This document shows positions 39,942 to 48,932 of a stretch of DNA of 64,000 bases, in pieces; the first letter of the stretch is position 1, and each line of letters begins with the position of its first letter. Location: contig NZ_VUYS01000004.1 of the NCBI RefSeq assembly GCF_008389435.1, forward strand, positions 62,001 to 126,000, written 5' to 3'. The DNA is from Candidatus Nitrosocosmicus agrestis. Its GTDB lineage: Archaea; Thermoproteota; Nitrososphaeria; Nitrososphaerales; Nitrososphaeraceae. Below the pieces are notes generated by a model. The model did no database searches and was not told the DNA's origin. It was given only the letters and a program-made list of their open reading frames with translations. Position numbers and translations under genes: made by a program.

Positions 39942-40772
39942 TTAACTGTATGGCAGATCTTTTGAAAGGTCACTTAATGATGAAAGTGTTTGACCCAAGT
40001 CTTTTCCAGTTGTAGTCCATACTATCAAAGTTTGAGTATCCCCGGTTCCTTTTTGGCCACCTCTTAGGTCTTTAAAGTCGTATGTGTTATCTACTGTAAT
40101 TCCAGCACTAGTTATTTGTTGAATGTAACTGTCAATATCTTGTGTTGGTACCATTATAACCCCCACTGTGTCAAAGTTACTTGAGTTTGAACTTGCAGAA
40201 GAGCTAGAAGATGTCACTGCAGAGTCGATATTTCCAACTGTAATAGTGCCAGTCATAATTACGCCCGGATCGCCTTGTGCTTCATAATTATATTCTCCGG
40301 GATTGCTAAAGGTAAATGACTCTGAAGGTTGCATATCGGTTATCTCTCCAGTATTAAACACAGAATTACCATTTGCATCTTTAACGTCGATTGTTCGCTC
40401 ATGACCCACATCGCCATTAAACCAGAGTACAGTGGTTCCTGTGTTAATTACAGCATTTTCAGGAACAAAGTGTTGGTCTAAGAATCTAGCCTCATTATCT
40501 TCACCTGCGGCATGATGTCCTTCGTTTGGAATCAAAATGACTAATGTTTTTACACTGTTGCCTAAAGTCATTGTTTTAGTATTAAACATACTTTCAGCAT
40601 TGATGTTTGGTTGTAAGTTAGCACCACCGGTACTATCGTTATTATTAGTGGTGGTATCCTGCTGGGCGAATATATTATCAGGTGAAATCAAATTAAATGA
40701 TGTTAATAGTGCTATAGCGCTTATCATGCTCAAAAATAGATGAATATTTGAGCTTTGATTATTGATTTTCAT
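39942..40772 (-). CDS. Exported cupredoxin-fold protein without a type 1 Cys
   Basis: A 276-residue secreted protein. Signal peptide IHLFLSMISAIALLTSFNLI. The first domain is cupredoxin-like: TLVILIPNEGHHAAGEDNEA, a turn with VLWFNGDVGHERTIDV (the His where copper proteins have their first ligand) and NPGEYNYEAQGDPGVIMTGT, the final loop where a plastocyanin has C-x2-H-x2-M but here has none of these. So no blue copper site is possible, though HH and other His could bind metal differently. A second domain with VGVIMVPTQDIDSYIQQITS and TLIVWTTTGKDLGQTLSSLS follows. It is a close relative of the divergently transcribed gene at 41174. Confidence 0.82.
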   Translation of the reverse strand: MKINNQSSNIHLFLSMISAIALLTSFNLISPDNIFAQQDTTTNNNDSTGGANLQPNINAESMFNTKTMTLGNSVKTLVILIPNEGHHAAGEDNEARFLDQHFVPENAVINTGTTVLWFNGDVGHERTIDVKDANGNSVFNTGEITDMQPSESFTFSNPGEYNYEAQGDPGVIMTGTITVGNIDSAVTSSSSSASSNSSNFDTVGVIMVPTQDIDSYIQQITSAGITVDNTYDFKDLRGGQKGTGDTQTLIVWTTTGKDLGQTLSSLSDLSKDLPYS

Positions 40773-41173
40773 TATGATTTGAATGGTACCAAACTATGTA
40801 AAAGCTACTCTCATTTTCGAAAATGAGAATCACAAATGAGCTTAATTATGTCAACAGGAGGCATCCAATAGTTAAAGTAAATTATTATAATTTTCTGACT
40901 TAATATTACTTATAATAAATATTCACAGAAATGTTCAATTGATATTTAGGGTAAAATTGTGCTTATTGGTCAATTACTAAATAATTAAAAAATTTATCGC
41001 GTAGATTAAATCAAAATGATGATATTTAACAACTTTACATCAGAATATACTAATTTATGATGCTGATCTAGGGTCAAAAATTTTTTGATTCATACAACTG
41101 TACCAGACTACTTATCTATTTAAAAATCTCAATTCGAGTGTTGAGTATTAAATACAAACCTACTTTTTTACCT
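40773..41173. promoter_or_regulatory. Divergent promoter region of the cupredoxin-like pair
   Basis: About 400 bases between two head-to-head paralogues. CTCATTTTCGAAAATGAG at 40811-40828 is a perfect 18-base palindrome next to the minus-strand gene, a plausible regulator site. Confidence 0.5.
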
Positions 41174-41989
41174 ATGCACAACGAAAAGTTGCTATCATTT
41201 ACAGATCAGAATAAAATATCCATAGTGTTAAAATTCTCTCTAACTCTTTTTACAATAACTATTCTCCTTCTGAGTGTTAATTATACTTCACCTATTTATG
41301 GACAAAGTGATAACGCTAATCTCCCTAATATTGACGCCAAATCTATTTATGATACAGGAAAAGCGATATTAGGAAACAATATTAGAAATTTGTTTATTTT
41401 GATTCCAGATGAGGCACATCATGGTAACGGCGAAGCAAAAGAGAACAGATTCATTGAGCAGTCATTCCTACCACAAAATGCGGTTGTAAACAAAGGTACG
41501 AATGTAATTTGGTTTAGTGGTGATGTTAGTCACGAACACAGGATAATCATCAACAATGATGAAAGTTTGTTTGACAGTGGAACAATCCCTGAATATTCCG
41601 CATCAAATCCCATGGCTTTTAACACAATTGGAGATTTTAGTTATAATAGTCCAGATGTAAGTCAAGAAGCTAAGCAAAAAGGATTTGTAATGACGGGGAA
41701 CGTAAAGGTGATTGACCAGCCAAATAAATTAAACACTAACCCAACCGCTAATGTAGAAAGCGTAGGAGTTTTTATGGTACCAACGAAAGATATCGATGAC
41801 TACACAAAAGATTTCACAGATAAAGGATTCACAATTGATAGTACATATTCATTTAACGATCTTAGAGGTTTAGCTAGAGATACAGGTTCACAACAAACCT
41901 TGCTAGTGTGGACTGCAGATCCAAATATGACTACAGACACAATCATTTCAGCACTAGCTGATATTGGATCCAATTTGCCATACAAGTAG
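41174..41989 (+). CDS. Exported cupredoxin-fold protein without a type 1 Cys (paralogue)
   Basis: A secreted protein of about 271 residues from ATG 41174, which starts the signal peptide (KFSLTLFTITILLLSVNYTS). The frame is open to a GTG at 41138. The cupredoxin-like domain has LFILIPDEAHHGNGEAKENR, FSGDVSHEHRIIINNDE and IGDFSYNSPDVSQEAKQKGF. As in its paralogue, Cys and Met of a blue copper site are missing while His remain. The C-terminal domain repeats VGVFMVPTKDIDDYTKDFTD and TLLVWTADPNMTTDTIISAL. It is followed after 31 bases by the multicopper oxidase gene, with which it should be co-transcribed, and this ties the family to copper or iron handling. Confidence 0.82.
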   Translation: MHNEKLLSFTDQNKISIVLKFSLTLFTITILLLSVNYTSPIYGQSDNANLPNIDAKSIYDTGKAILGNNIRNLFILIPDEAHHGNGEAKENRFIEQSFLPQNAVVNKGTNVIWFSGDVSHEHRIIINNDESLFDSGTIPEYSASNPMAFNTIGDFSYNSPDVSQEAKQKGFVMTGNVKVIDQPNKLNTNPTANVESVGVFMVPTKDIDDYTKDFTDKGFTIDSTYSFNDLRGLARDTGSQQTLLVWTADPNMTTDTIISALADIGSNLPYK

Positions 41990-42026
41990 CCTATGAACAG
42001 GAAATAGGCAGACGGAGATATTGACA

Positions 42027-43484
42027 ATGACTAATATTTGTCCCAACATGAAGCAATACGCTCTTGCATTGTTTTCATTTTTATTAATAACTTCAGTATC
42101 ACTTTACTCCAGTCCTATTCACGGTTCCATGCTAAGCATGGGCAAGAGTGGATATTTCAATGCATCTACCAAAGGAGTGATAAATATAAACAATACATTA
42201 ACACAAAAAAATTTTGATCTAAAAAATCAAACTCTCTCAGTAGCAAAATATGATAAAATAAAGACCTGTACCACGGATACTGATAAAAGACCCACATCCA
42301 TAGAATATTTAACGTTCTTTAATTGTGGTCATGTAATTTCTAGCGACAAAAATAATAGTAACAGTAGTAATAAGAATCAAACTACTAGGGAATTTACTCT
42401 AATTGTGGATGAAAACAGCTCTATACCTATTGCAAATAATGGATTGATTTTTACTCCCGCGTGGACGTTCAATGGTACTATACCTGGACCCACAATGAGA
42501 GTAACTGAGGGAGACATTGTAAAAATAAACGTAATCAATCCGCCACAAAATAACCACACTCATTCAATGCATATGCATTCCATTCATCCAGGAGATAGGG
42601 ATGGAGTCAATGGACCGAGCGGGTATATAGAACCAGGACAAAACTTTACTTATATTTTTAAAGCAGGTCCTTATGGTGTATATCCATATCACTGTCATTC
42701 GTCACCCATTGATCAGCACATAAACAATGGACTTTATGGTGCCTTTATTATAGATCCAAAAACACCAAGACCAAATATGACAGAACTGGTAATGATGATG
42801 AATGGATATGATTTAGATTACGAGAAAGAGGGGGTTGGTCCCAGTCGCATTCCAACGCCTCAAGAGTATGCAGAAGACTACATGCCTCAGGCCTTTGAAC
42901 ATGTAAATGAAGTATATACAGTAAACGGAAAAGCCTTTGATTATGTGGACAATCCCATTCAGTTACACCAAAATGCAAACTATAGGATATATCTTATCAA
43001 TATGTTGGAATTCGACCCAGTAAATTCGTTTCACCTTCATGGTAATGTTTTCAAATATTATCCAAGTGGTACTTCTAAAACCCCCTCCTTTGTCAATGAT
43101 ATTTTGACGTTGGGACAAGGAGATAGAGGAATAGTTGAATTCAATTATCCATACATAGGAAAATACATGTTTCATTCTCATATAAACGAATTTTCAGATT
43201 TGGGATGGATGGGATATTTTGATGTAATAAGTCAGGAGGATCAAAGCAACAACATTACATTTATCCATAACACAAACAACACTCTTCTAAAAACACCTAC
43301 AAATCAAACATTGTTAAAACAAATCGAATTAAACGCATCTTATAAACAAGTGAATACTACGCCTTCAAATAAAATGACAAATACGGAGAATCCATTAAAT
43401 GAATCGACTTCTTTGGAAAACATTTCCAGGGTAAATCTTGCAGGAGATTTAAAAATAGTTCATAACGACATACCAAGTGACTAG
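42027..43484 (+). CDS. Two-domain multicopper oxidase
   Basis: An exported oxidase that would oxidise a substrate (phenol, Fe2+, Cu+ or nitric-oxide chemistry in the NirK-like relatives) and reduce O2 to water. Signal peptide ALALFSFLLITSVSLYSSPI. Domain 1 has FNGTIPGPTMRVTEGD, HSMHMHSIHPGD and YPYHCHSSPIDQHINNGLYG, so it holds type 1 Cys and His together with trinuclear-cluster His. Domain 2 has SFHLHGNVFKYYPSG and MFHSHINEFSDLGWMG, with Ser where a Cys would be. So type 1 copper is only in domain 1. The four HxH pairs for the trinuclear centre are complete. TTG at 42021 or ATG 42027; GGAGA precedes. Physiological substrate not decided by sequence. Confidence 0.9.
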   Translation: MTNICPNMKQYALALFSFLLITSVSLYSSPIHGSMLSMGKSGYFNASTKGVININNTLTQKNFDLKNQTLSVAKYDKIKTCTTDTDKRPTSIEYLTFFNCGHVISSDKNNSNSSNKNQTTREFTLIVDENSSIPIANNGLIFTPAWTFNGTIPGPTMRVTEGDIVKINVINPPQNNHTHSMHMHSIHPGDRDGVNGPSGYIEPGQNFTYIFKAGPYGVYPYHCHSSPIDQHINNGLYGAFIIDPKTPRPNMTELVMMMNGYDLDYEKEGVGPSRIPTPQEYAEDYMPQAFEHVNEVYTVNGKAFDYVDNPIQLHQNANYRIYLINMLEFDPVNSFHLHGNVFKYYPSGTSKTPSFVNDILTLGQGDRGIVEFNYPYIGKYMFHSHINEFSDLGWMGYFDVISQEDQSNNITFIHNTNNTLLKTPTNQTLLKQIELNASYKQVNTTPSNKMTNTENPLNESTSLENISRVNLAGDLKIVHNDIPSD

Positions 43485-43513
43485 CGTTCAAAGAGGGAAA
43501 TTGAGATAATTAC

Positions 43514-44086
43514 GTGAGTAAAATTAATACAGGTAATTTTGCTTCAATCAGAAACAAATCCATGTCAAAGCATCACTTTAAAAGATCATATAATCGAAAT
43601 AGTTCTGTTGTATTTGTCTTATTGATATTGGCTTTATCTTTAGTTCTAGTAGTAATAATATTCACTCATAGTCCATATTTGACAAATGCTCAGGTACAAA
43701 ATATAACAAAAAAAGGAACTTTTAATTATACACAATCTGATACATCGGGCAACCCGGATTGGACCGATACAGGGAATTGGTCGTTTAAAGAGTCTCCCTC
43801 AGTGGTACTTACTTTTGATGCAGTCATAAATATGGCAAAACCAAATGGCTCGGAAGGTCATCAACATACAGTTAGTGATCTTACCATACCATATGCACCA
43901 TTTAATCAAACTAACTCTACTGTCATAAAGGGTACAACAACCCTTACGATGGATAAAGGAACTTTTGTCTCCGAAGAACCTACCACCATTACATTGGGTG
44001 AAAAGAATATTTCAGTGTATTTTGATCCCGCTAAAATCAAAAATCATTTTGGCAATCAATCAATTATAGGAGTAGTAACACAATAG
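43514..44086 (+). CDS. Exported protein of unknown function, in operon with the multicopper oxidase
   Basis: A 190-residue protein with an N-terminal anchor (VVFVLLILALSLVLVVIIFT) and a beta-rich exported domain of about 120 residues (SGNPDWTDTGNWSFKESPSV, GSEGHQHTVSDLTIPYAP, TTTLTMDKGTFVSEEPTTI). HQH may bind a metal. Similar domains with NWSF and a His-containing loop occur beside multicopper oxidases in these archaea, from memory. It starts with GTG 43514, 29 bases after the oxidase stop, so one transcript is likely: cupredoxin-like, oxidase and this protein. Confidence 0.75.
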   Translation: MSKINTGNFASIRNKSMSKHHFKRSYNRNSSVVFVLLILALSLVLVVIIFTHSPYLTNAQVQNITKKGTFNYTQSDTSGNPDWTDTGNWSFKESPSVVLTFDAVINMAKPNGSEGHQHTVSDLTIPYAPFNQTNSTVIKGTTTLTMDKGTFVSEEPTTITLGEKNISVYFDPAKIKNHFGNQSIIGVVTQ

Positions 44087-45409
44087 ACTAATGATAATAT
44101 ATTTGTGGTCTACAATCATCTCAGGGAATGAGTAATCCGAGTCCATAGCTAAAACTTAATTGATTACTAGTTCTCATTTACTTAATACATTTGAAGCCCA
44201 TTGAGTTCTAATAATATGTTACTGCAATTAATCTTACTAATAAGAATCCCCTATTTCGATCCACTAACGTCACACCGGATTAATCCTTCATCCTTATTTT
44301 CTGAAACTTGAAAAATATTGACAATTTATTATCTCGTAAATAAAATTAACAAAAGACAGCAATAAATCAAGTATCTCTTTCGATTTAAGAAATTTAGTGG
44401 AAAATGATATGTATATCCTTAATATTGGAATTCAAGCAGAATGGATGAGAGATCAAAATAATGATACTTATTGTATTGTTCAAAAACTAATGAAATTCTT
44501 AAACATATGCAAAAGATTTCAATAACTACTAAAATTCCTATACCACTGAGACTCACTTTAGGTGAGCATGAGATCAGATTTGGTTTACAGGGACAATAAT
44601 CCAGCTTCATGATCAGAGCTTGGATGTAAAATGGATTTTGCAATATATCTTACAAATCAAATTTCCCACCGATGTAATATTTAAGCATAGAATTTAAATA
44701 TTGTTAATAATTAGTGTTACTATTAAAAGGACTTCTAGTAATGATAAGTTTTATCGGAAAGTAAAACGGTCAATTGACAAGTTGCTGCAAAAATGATATA
44801 TTGGAATAGCTACATTTGTTCAGGATCTTTTAAATAAAACATTACGTTCATAAACTCATGGAATTTAAATCCATTTTTATTATTATCAGTAATATTGATC
44901 GCTAGCGGAGTCTCTGTAAAATTGGCAGTCCTGTAGTAGGCATATTTGGTATCATAATTATCAAAAAATATGATATATTCCTGGAGAACTATTGGTGTGA
45001 TTATTTTATTATTCTATAGTGAATCAAGTATATTATTTATTAACTTTAGTTCCAATATTATTAACAGATACCCTAGAGAAATAGTATTAAAGGCTACATT
45101 CATGTGATAAGTATCTATCGTCAAAAAAACAATATAGTAGCATACTACTTGCTCCAAGGACTGTAGGCACAAAAGCATGAGACTTGAAAACCATATCTGA
45201 AAGTTGACGGCGCCGTAAGATATTGATACCTTTAATACTTCTAAACTAGGATTTTCTTTTTAAACATGTTGATGTACAGAATAATACTTGGCACTAGTAT
45301 TCTTAATGTGTGAATAAAACAATACTAAAGAATCGTGAATGGCATTATAATCAATTTTGAGCCACAACTAACTAAATTGATTTCCTAATACTAAAATTAA
45401 TTAATTAAA

Positions 45410-45450
45410 AGTTCCCATGTACCTCATGGATTCGAAGCCCACCGGGCCCG
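45410..45450 (+). repeat. Direct copy of tRNA-Arg 3' end: candidate far attachment site
   Basis: TCGAAGCCCACCGGGCCCG at 45432-45450 equals the tRNA-Arg 3' end (18603-18621) exactly, over 19 bases. Outward to CATGG the match continues with 2 differences. It is in the same orientation as the tRNA, as required of a direct att repeat. It has T at tRNA position 54 where the intact gene has A. The bases before it (AGTTCCCATGTACC) are shared with the degenerate copies at 54090 and 56421 and are not tRNA-derived, so it may alternatively belong to a repeat family. Confidence 0.65.
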
Positions 45451-45668
45451 TATAAAATTTGACCATATTTTAGGATTCAGTGCAAAATAGGCAGCAAAGC
45501 AGTAAAATATAGAGGAAATCAAATACAATTCTCATTCATACCCATATACGATTAAAATAATAGAAGATAATCTAAATACAAAAATCAATTAAACATTATT
45601 GTACAAAAAATCCTAGTTAAGCGAGACTAGTTTAAACCTACAGAAGCAGACGTATACAAAATGGTGAA

Positions 45669-45839
45669 TTATCTAAATCATACGGCGCGGATTACTATGT
45701 AGGCCCAGCGAATATTGCAGATTAGTCTGGCGGTCAGTATGGTGAAAGCCTCAAGGAGGCTATTAGAACAGAAAGTTCTGGGGATGACATTCTCAGTGGT
45801 TTATCACATACCCAAATAAATGCTAACAAGGCGATATAA
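45669..45839 (+). pseudogene. Coding relic with in-frame TAG
   Basis: One frame reads LSKSYGADYYVGPANIAD, TAG at 45723-45725, then SGGQYGESLKEAIRTESSGD and DILSGLSHTQINANKAI before TAA at 45837-45839. The composition is protein-like on both sides of the stop. DW in place of D-stop would fit the sequence, so TGG to TAG is plausible. No family recognised. Confidence 0.4.
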
Positions 45840-46404
45840 AATGAAACGAAACTAAACCATCAATGATAATAAATCATCTTTTATTTGATCCATTTTGAAC
45901 GCTCCTTGCTACTTCCAAATCAATGTAAGTAAAATTAGATATGCGGAGTCTTTGATAAAAATTTATATATATTTGGTAGTGATTTTTTTTCTCCTTTAAA
46001 TGTCGAAATAGACCACCCCCTATCAAGGCTATAGTGATTTTATGGGATTCGGTAACTAATATCAATATGATATTACTTTATGATGATAATGGCAATTAGA
46101 GTTATTGATAGTAATTGATCCATTAGTCTATTTCTTTAAAATGTAAATGTTATTCAAGATGGTTTAATTTCCTTTGAAATTACCATATTCCTACAATAAC
46201 GACATTTAGTAGTAGAACTCTATGCTTCATTATACCGAAATAACTTTCAATTGTATCACCGGTATCGTACCAGGTCACCTATGGAGTACTGTTCTGCATT
46301 TTGCATTATTATATTTACTTTCTAGCGGAACGACAAATAGATAATACAGTCTTGTAGAAAAATGGACAAAGTATAAATAAACCAATGCTATTGCATGTAT
46401 ACAA

Positions 46405-46953
46405 TTGACTAAAAATGCATATAGTATTTTTTTTATTTTGATTTTCTTATTCTCATTTATTCACATCTTCCCTGTTTATGGTACCATCGTAGGAGGGAAT
46501 GAAGGCCAATCAATTTCAGAATCTACCTGGGGTAAATTAGGCTACTACTTGAACATTCCTTCAGGATTAGAAGGCAAATTATTTGATAACAATTTGATTA
46601 TAACAAGTCCATTGATAAAGGATGAGGGATTTTATGTGTTAAAGCAATCAAAAGATATCCTTGAAAATACTGGCAGAGATGATGTTGATTTGACATTTAT
46701 GATGATGTCTTCTATTCTCAAGAGCAATAAAGATTACGCTATATTTCCACCCACCAGCTATGACGATAAAGAATATGTACAGTTCTACTCAGTCTCTATT
46801 TCTTATGACGACAGGATAGTTTTGGACAGATTTGTTTTTATAGATACAAATGATTATCTATATGCCATGGTGCATGTTATCAGAGATAAATTAAGTTCAG
46901 ATTATACCGATATATTCAATTCCATGGTTGATTCGTTCAGACCATTTCCATAA
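46405..46953 (+). CDS. Exported protein, PsbP-like fold suspected
   Basis: A 182-residue secreted protein. Signal peptide SIFFILIFLFSFIHIFPVYG. The mature part (about 155 residues) has YYLNIPSGLEGKLFDNNLII, DLTFMMMSSILKSN, YVQFYSVSISYDDRIVLDRF and DIFNSMVDSFRPFP. A strand order with a final helix ending in xSFR is seen in PsbP-like and DUF1795-type proteins, but the match is only by eye. TTG start at 46405. Isolated, with an insertion sequence to its right. Confidence 0.75.
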   Translation: MTKNAYSIFFILIFLFSFIHIFPVYGTIVGGNEGQSISESTWGKLGYYLNIPSGLEGKLFDNNLIITSPLIKDEGFYVLKQSKDILENTGRDDVDLTFMMMSSILKSNKDYAIFPPTSYDDKEYVQFYSVSISYDDRIVLDRFVFIDTNDYLYAMVHVIRDKLSSDYTDIFNSMVDSFRPFP

Positions 46954-47220
46954 ATGGGTTTACCTCATAACATTGACGAAAAGGATCTTGTAATCGTCAG
47001 ATCAAATTATGCCGATTTTCATTCAATAATCATAAAATATGCTATCTTTTCCATCAAATCGAAGGTGATAATGAGCATGCCTACAAGTCGTCCAGAAAAT
47101 TTGGTAATATAAGGAAATCTATGCAGCTTATTACCTGAGTGTTAACACGATGGAAGAAGGTTATTCATTTTGATATAGAGTTATTACAAGCCTATGACAT
47201 AGCAAGTGATCAAAAATTTT

Positions 47221-47910
47221 GGCTCTGTTCACTTAATATGTTTTATTTCATTGTTATGATAGTCTACAAAGAGCCGCAGCCAATTCCGTACATGCTTTAA
47301 CTTGCAATTCTTTATTCTACAAGGAAAGTAGTCATCGAAACTTTCCGTTCTGTCTTTTATGTATTGCATCTTTCTTTCAATCAAACTTTTCTCCAGAGAG
47401 GAATGAATGTGATGATCGAGATTTAAGAATCTACAGGCCATTGGATACCAAGTACCTTCACCATCAGTCGAAACGGGATGAATTCCATGAATCTTGACTA
47501 AACCTGAAATGAATCTTTCAGATACAAACATGTTTCTTTCTTTAGATTTATTAGCAAAAAAAAGAAGTGCGAGAATTTGCCTGTTTTCGGGTTCAGTTGC
47601 AACCCAGAGCCAGACAAACTCTGATCCCACCTTCAACATGGTCTCATCTATTATATACTCTAGAACTCTTCTTCTAGTTGACTTCAGCTTTTGAGGCTTG
47701 TAATTTTGAATCCAATTCCACTTTTGGCAAAGAAAACGTGATTTCTCTTGTATATCTGAGATAATCTTTCCGAGGCTTTCCTTAAGGATAGGCCTGAAAA
47801 GTACAAATGCAACCCATAATATACATACTTTGAAGGCGTTCTGTTTCTAGTAAGCATAAAAGAAATGGAATGCTTTCAAGCTATAGGCTTATCGTTAACT
47901 GAACAGAGCC
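47221..47910 (-). mobile_element. IS6-family-like insertion sequence, 690 bp
   Basis: The ends are imperfect inverted repeats: GGCTCTGTTCACTTAA on the left and, on the other strand, GGCTCTGTTCAGTTAA on the right (15 of 16). AAAATTTT occurs directly on both outer sides (47213-47220 and 47911-47918), an 8-bp target duplication, the size made by IS6-type elements. The single transposase gene inside has a DDE domain. Because AAAATTTT is itself palindromic, it could instead be part of longer terminal repeats, but the 8-bp size fits. The element sits in non-coding DNA. Confidence 0.88.
47229..47857 (-). pseudogene. IS6-like DDE transposase, frameshifted
   Basis: The C-terminal frame from 47639 has MLKVGSEFVWLWVA, STDGEGTWYP (second catalytic Asp, with an extra residue in the usual TDGGTWYP), HIHSSLEKSLIERKMQYIKD (catalytic Glu in LIER) and a final HN motif. 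The first Asp is just upstream in the same frame at YIIDET. The N-terminal part, MLTRNRTPSKYVYYGLHLYF and LRKASERLSQIY, lies in another frame from ATG 47857. The frame change falls near 47745. The gene therefore encodes all parts but not as one product, so the element is inactive unless frameshifting restores it. Confidence 0.85.
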
Positions 47911-47918
47911 AAAATTTT

Positions 47919-48237
47919 CTACCTTCAATATATTGTTACAATATTTTTTATTCAATTTCTAATTTATTAAATTTCGCATTTAGAAGAATACAAAACTGGT
48001 GATAACTTCATTACTATATAAAGGAATATTCATCCAAAGATTTTCCAAAAATTAATTAAATATGCATATTAGAATTATCATAGGCCACAGTATCCTGCCA
48101 ATAAAACATTACAAATGACTTTGTTTATAGATGAAAATATGCGATTTAAATAACAATTGGAAATATACTATAACTGAACTCGCCTAAATGAATTATCTTC
48201 AAAAACCTTAATAGCAAGACTTTATTTATACCGAAAT
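47919..48237. other. Intergenic region
   Basis: About 320 bases between the insertion sequence and the next exported gene. No feature seen. Confidence 0.4.
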
Positions 48238-48477
48238 GTGAGGAGAAGTCCATGTACCCCAATTATGAGTTCAAGCCAAATCAATGCAAATTATCATTAT
48301 TATTATTACTATTGTCTCAATCAAATATTGTCCAAGAAACTAACTTTAAGTTCATTATCTGAAACTCTTCTGCTTGGGGATAGAAGAGCTTTGGAGGATT
48401 ATTTCAACAGTCGATATTATTATCTCCGGCCCATAGCCAAATCTTTGCAAAAGATAGCGAGGTCAAGGTTTAATAAT

Positions 48478-48930
48478 ATGTTATCAATCTTTTTGATTTC
48501 AGTACTCTTAATCAGTTCGATTTCAATTACAACACGCGTGAACGCCTCTACGTTAGATCCAGAATCTGATTTTGGTTCAATAAGTGACTCAGATGAAAGA
48601 GATAATGATGATACAGTGGTTAATATAAAATTTCATGGTAATTCTCTTTTGGCAAAGTTAGTCAAACAGCCCGAAGAATGGCCTCAGTTTGAACGAGATG
48701 GGGAGACTTATGTGCTATGTCATCCACTAGCACCATGTTTTGTAAAAACATTTAAAGAGTTGTCAATAGTTCTTGAAGCATCACCTTTGGCGGTTGTTGG
48801 AGTGGACCCGTACCATCTGTATGATGCATCTAATGAAGAACAACACGCTCATGATATGCAATGGCTAAGTCCATTTGGCCAAGAACATGCAGACGAAATT
48901 GAAATTCTCATTAATGGAAACGAAGATTAA
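48478..48930 (+). CDS. Exported protein of unknown function
   Basis: The ATG at 48478 gives a signal peptide (MLSIFLISVLLISSISITTR, then VNAS) and a mature protein of about 125 residues. The frame is open to 48238 and an upstream start would add 80 residues with a Tyr-rich segment; I prefer the signal-peptide start. The domain has an acidic linker (DSDERDNDDT), then VVNIKFHGNSLLAKLVKQPE, YVLCHPLAPCFVKTFKELS and a His-rich end (EEQHAHDMQWLSPFGQEHAD). The two Cys around HPLAP may pair. It is followed after two bases by another exported protein gene, so the two form an operon. Function unknown. Confidence 0.72.
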   Translation: MLSIFLISVLLISSISITTRVNASTLDPESDFGSISDSDERDNDDTVVNIKFHGNSLLAKLVKQPEEWPQFERDGETYVLCHPLAPCFVKTFKELSIVLEASPLAVVGVDPYHLYDASNEEQHAHDMQWLSPFGQEHADEIEILINGNED

Positions 48931-48932
48931 AG

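Larger units (their letters stand above)
44087..46404. other. 2.3-kb gene desert containing a copy of the tRNA-Arg 3' end
   Basis: No complete gene. It contains the tRNA-Arg 3'-end copy at 45410-45450 and the coding relic at 45669-45839. Open frames at 44419-44643 and 45874-46065 (both minus) have no motif and I do not call them. Confidence 0.5.

Noticed and set aside
4172-45839. TAG recoded as an amino acid (pyrrolysine-like or Trp)
   Set aside because: Normal genes in the window use TAG as their stop (for example 62797-63726 and 43514-44086), and no recoding machinery is visible. Nonsense mutation is simpler.
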